Part shown: positions 62,618-64,000 of the stretch, one piece after another
Layout of the letters: every line of letters starts with the position of its first letter
Numbering within the stretch: position 1 is the first letter of the stretch
Assembly (NCBI GenBank): GCA_027658995.1
Contig: JAQDQK010000001.1
Location: forward strand, 248,001 to 312,000
Reading direction: 5' to 3'
DNA from: Propionibacteriaceae bacterium AM104-82
GTDB lineage: Bacteria; Actinomycetota; Actinomycetes; Propionibacteriales; Propionibacteriaceae
DNA length: 64,000 nt
Made by a program: the position numbers and the translations under genes
Notes under the pieces: generated by a model
What the model saw: only the letters and a program-made list of their open reading frames with translations
Told to the model about the DNA's origin: nothing
Database searches by the model: none

Positions 62618-64000
62618 ATGACGGCGCTTCCTGACGCACGCGTCAACAAGAATCTGGAGGGCACCGGAGCACGGGCCCGCATCCAGCGTTTCGGCGGCAA
62701 ACTCGCGGCCATGATCATGCCCAACATCGGCGCATTCATCGCCTGGGGCCTCATCACCGCCTTCTTCATCCCGAAGGGCTGGATCCCGAACGCAACCCTG
62801 GCCGGCATGGTCGGCCCGATGCTGTTCTTCCTGCTGCCGATCCTGATCGGCTACACCGGCGGCCGGATGGTGCACGCGCAGCGCGGCGCCGTGATCGGCG
62901 CCATCGCCACCGCGGGCGTCATCATGGGCGGCATCACCGACATGTCGAAGCTCGAGGGCACCCCGATGTTCCTGGGCGCCATGATCATGGGCCCCCTTGC
63001 CGCCTGGATCCTCAAGAAGTTCGACAAGCTGATCGAGGGTAAGGTCCGCGCCGGCTTCGAGATGGTGATCGACAACTTCTCGCTCGGCATCATCGGCATG
63101 CTGCTTGCCATCCTCGGCTCGCTCTGCGTCGGCCCGATCCTGGCAGGCCTGATCGCGATTCTCGCGGGCGGCGTCAACTGGCTCGTCTCCGCTGGCCTGC
63201 TTCCCCTCGCGTCGATCTTCGTCGAGCCGGCGAAGGTGCTGTTCCTCAACAACGCCATCAACCACGGCATCTTCACCCCGCTCGCCGCGATGGACGTGCA
63301 GGAGACCGGCAAGTCGATCCTCTACATGGTCGAGTCGAACCCCGGCGCAGGCCTGGGCCTGCTGACGGCGTTCATGCTGTTCGGCCCCAAGTCGCTCCGC
63401 CCGTCGACGTCCGGCGCGATCGTGATCCACTTCTTCGGCGGCATCCACGAGATCTACTTCCCCTACGTGCTGATGCGCCCCGTGATGCTGCTCGCCACCA
63501 TCGGCGGCTCGATGGCCGGCCTGTTCGTGGCCACCATCACCGGCGCGGGCCTGGTCGGCCCGCCCTCACCCGGCTCGATCCTGGCGTACTGCGCGGTCAC
63601 CCCGCAGGGCGGCTACGTCCCGATGATCCTGACCGTGCTCACCGCTGCGGGCGTCTCGTTCATCATCGCCGCCGCGCTGCTGAAGTTCGGTAAGGGCTCC
63701 GACGACACCGCAGAGGTCGCCGCCGCTGCAGAGGCCTCCGCTGCCTCCGCCGCTGCTGCAGGGCCGATCGGCGAGGTCGCCGCGGTCAACGGCACCGACA
63801 TCCGCAAGGTCGTCGTCGCCTGCGACGCTGGCATGGGCTCCTCCGTGATGGTCGCGGGCCAGCTCAAGAAGAAGCTCGCCCCCTACGGCGTCGAGGTCGT
63901 CCACACCCCCGTCGATGAGATTCCCGCCGACACCACGGTCGTCCTGACGCAGGAGGGCCTCGCCAACCGCGCCGCCAAGCGCGTGCCGAGTTCCCTGATC
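62618..64000 (+). CDS. mtlA: PTS mannitol transporter subunit IICB (3' end outside window)
   Basis: Open from ATG 62618 to the window end, 461 codons. Residues about 15-350 form the membrane IIC domain: RIQRFGGKLAAMIMPNIGAF, NNAINHGIFTPLA and FFGGIHEIYFPYVLMRP match the mannitol permease. After an Ala-rich linker the IIB domain starts KVVVACDAGMGSSVMVAG, with the phosphocysteine in CDAGMGSS. Whether a IIA domain follows cannot be seen. It imports and phosphorylates mannitol. The inverted repeat before the promoter suggests substrate control. Confidence 0.92.
   Translation, partial: MTALPDARVNKNLEGTGARARIQRFGGKLAAMIMPNIGAFIAWGLITAFFIPKGWIPNATLAGMVGPMLFFLLPILIGYTGGRMVHAQRGAVIGAIATAGVIMGGITDMSKLEGTPMFLGAMIMGPLAAWILKKFDKLIEGKVRAGFEMVIDNFSLGIIGMLLAILGSLCVGPILAGLIAILAGGVNWLVSAGLLPLASIFVEPAKVLFLNNAINHGIFTPLAAMDVQETGKSILYMVESNPGAGLGLLTAFMLFGPKSLRPSTSGAIVIHFFGGIHEIYFPYVLMRPVMLLATIGGSMAGLFVATITGAGLVGPPSPGSILAYCAVTPQGGYVPMILTVLTAAGVSFIIAAALLKFGKGSDDTAEVAAAAEASAASAAAAGPIGEVAAVNGTDIRKVVVACDAGMGSSVMVAGQLKKKLAPYGVEVVHTPVDEIPADTTVVLTQEGLANRAAKRVPSSLI

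Overview
The window is high-GC actinobacterial DNA. The 16S rRNA gene and the gene order both point to Propionibacteriaceae, and a Tessaracoccus-like genus is plausible, though no database comparison was made. Most of it is conserved chromosomal backbone, and several blocks follow the order I recall from Mycobacterium tuberculosis: infC-rpmI-rplT-tsnR-pheST-arg-tyrS, then TPR protein-HAD-tlyA-nadK-recN-pyrG-nudix-xerD-parA-scpAB-rluB, then pafBC-tatAC-helY.

Layout. 1-3157: the 3' end of hisG, a PH-domain membrane protein, a degenerate kinase, a small membrane protein and an SseB-like protein. 3180-3261: an 82-bp palindrome. 3293-9340: the translation operon infC (AUC start), rpmI, rplT, an SpoU-type rRNA methyltransferase, pheS and pheT, ending in a strong terminator. 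9335-10677: an accessory island of near-identical extragenic repeats around a GIY-YIG nuclease gene, bounded by a 32-bp direct repeat. 10676-17967: lineage-variable genes, including a rhomboid-like protein without catalytic residues, a frameshifted DUF2867 gene beside a TetR regulator, a PfkB kinase, an isochorismatase-like hydrolase, a GNAT protein, a second TetR and envelope proteins. 18068-24214: argCJBDRH, with argF and argG absent. 24257-26731: tyrS and a CapA-like lipoprotein. 26831-32795: a complete rrn operon (16S-23S-5S, no spacer tRNA) with one upstream and three near-identical tandem promoters. 32887-42281: a highly charged repeat/TPR protein, HAD phosphatase, a small protein, tlyA, nadK, recN, pyrG, a NUDIX hydrolase and xerD. 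42291-47097: an Eis-like acetyltransferase, then parA, an RHH protein, scpA, scpB and rluB. 47130-58230: an FKBP lipoprotein, gluQ, pafB-pafC, a 61-residue membrane protein, tatA-tatC, a diacylglycerol kinase, a frameshifted nuclease/phosphatase-fold gene, helY, hisF and a HIT protein. 58344-62453: a two-TM membrane protein, then ilvB-ilvN-ilvC behind a leader-peptide attenuator. 62618 to the end: a mannitol-type PTS IICB gene cut by the window edge.

Two themes cut across the window. First, many genes have a TANNNT-like -10 hexamer 6-8 nt before the start codon and no Shine-Dalgarno sequence, so leaderless transcription appears to be the default at operon heads; internal operon genes are joined by ATGA or GTGA overlaps. 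Second, the amino-acid genes carry visible control elements: a possible ARG box at argC with argR in the same operon, and a leaderless branched-chain leader peptide plus terminator before ilvB. I found no CRISPR array, insertion sequence, tRNA gene or prophage. The strongest candidates for something undescribed are the GIY-YIG/repeat island, the 82-bp palindrome and the charged repeat protein downstream of the rRNA operon.
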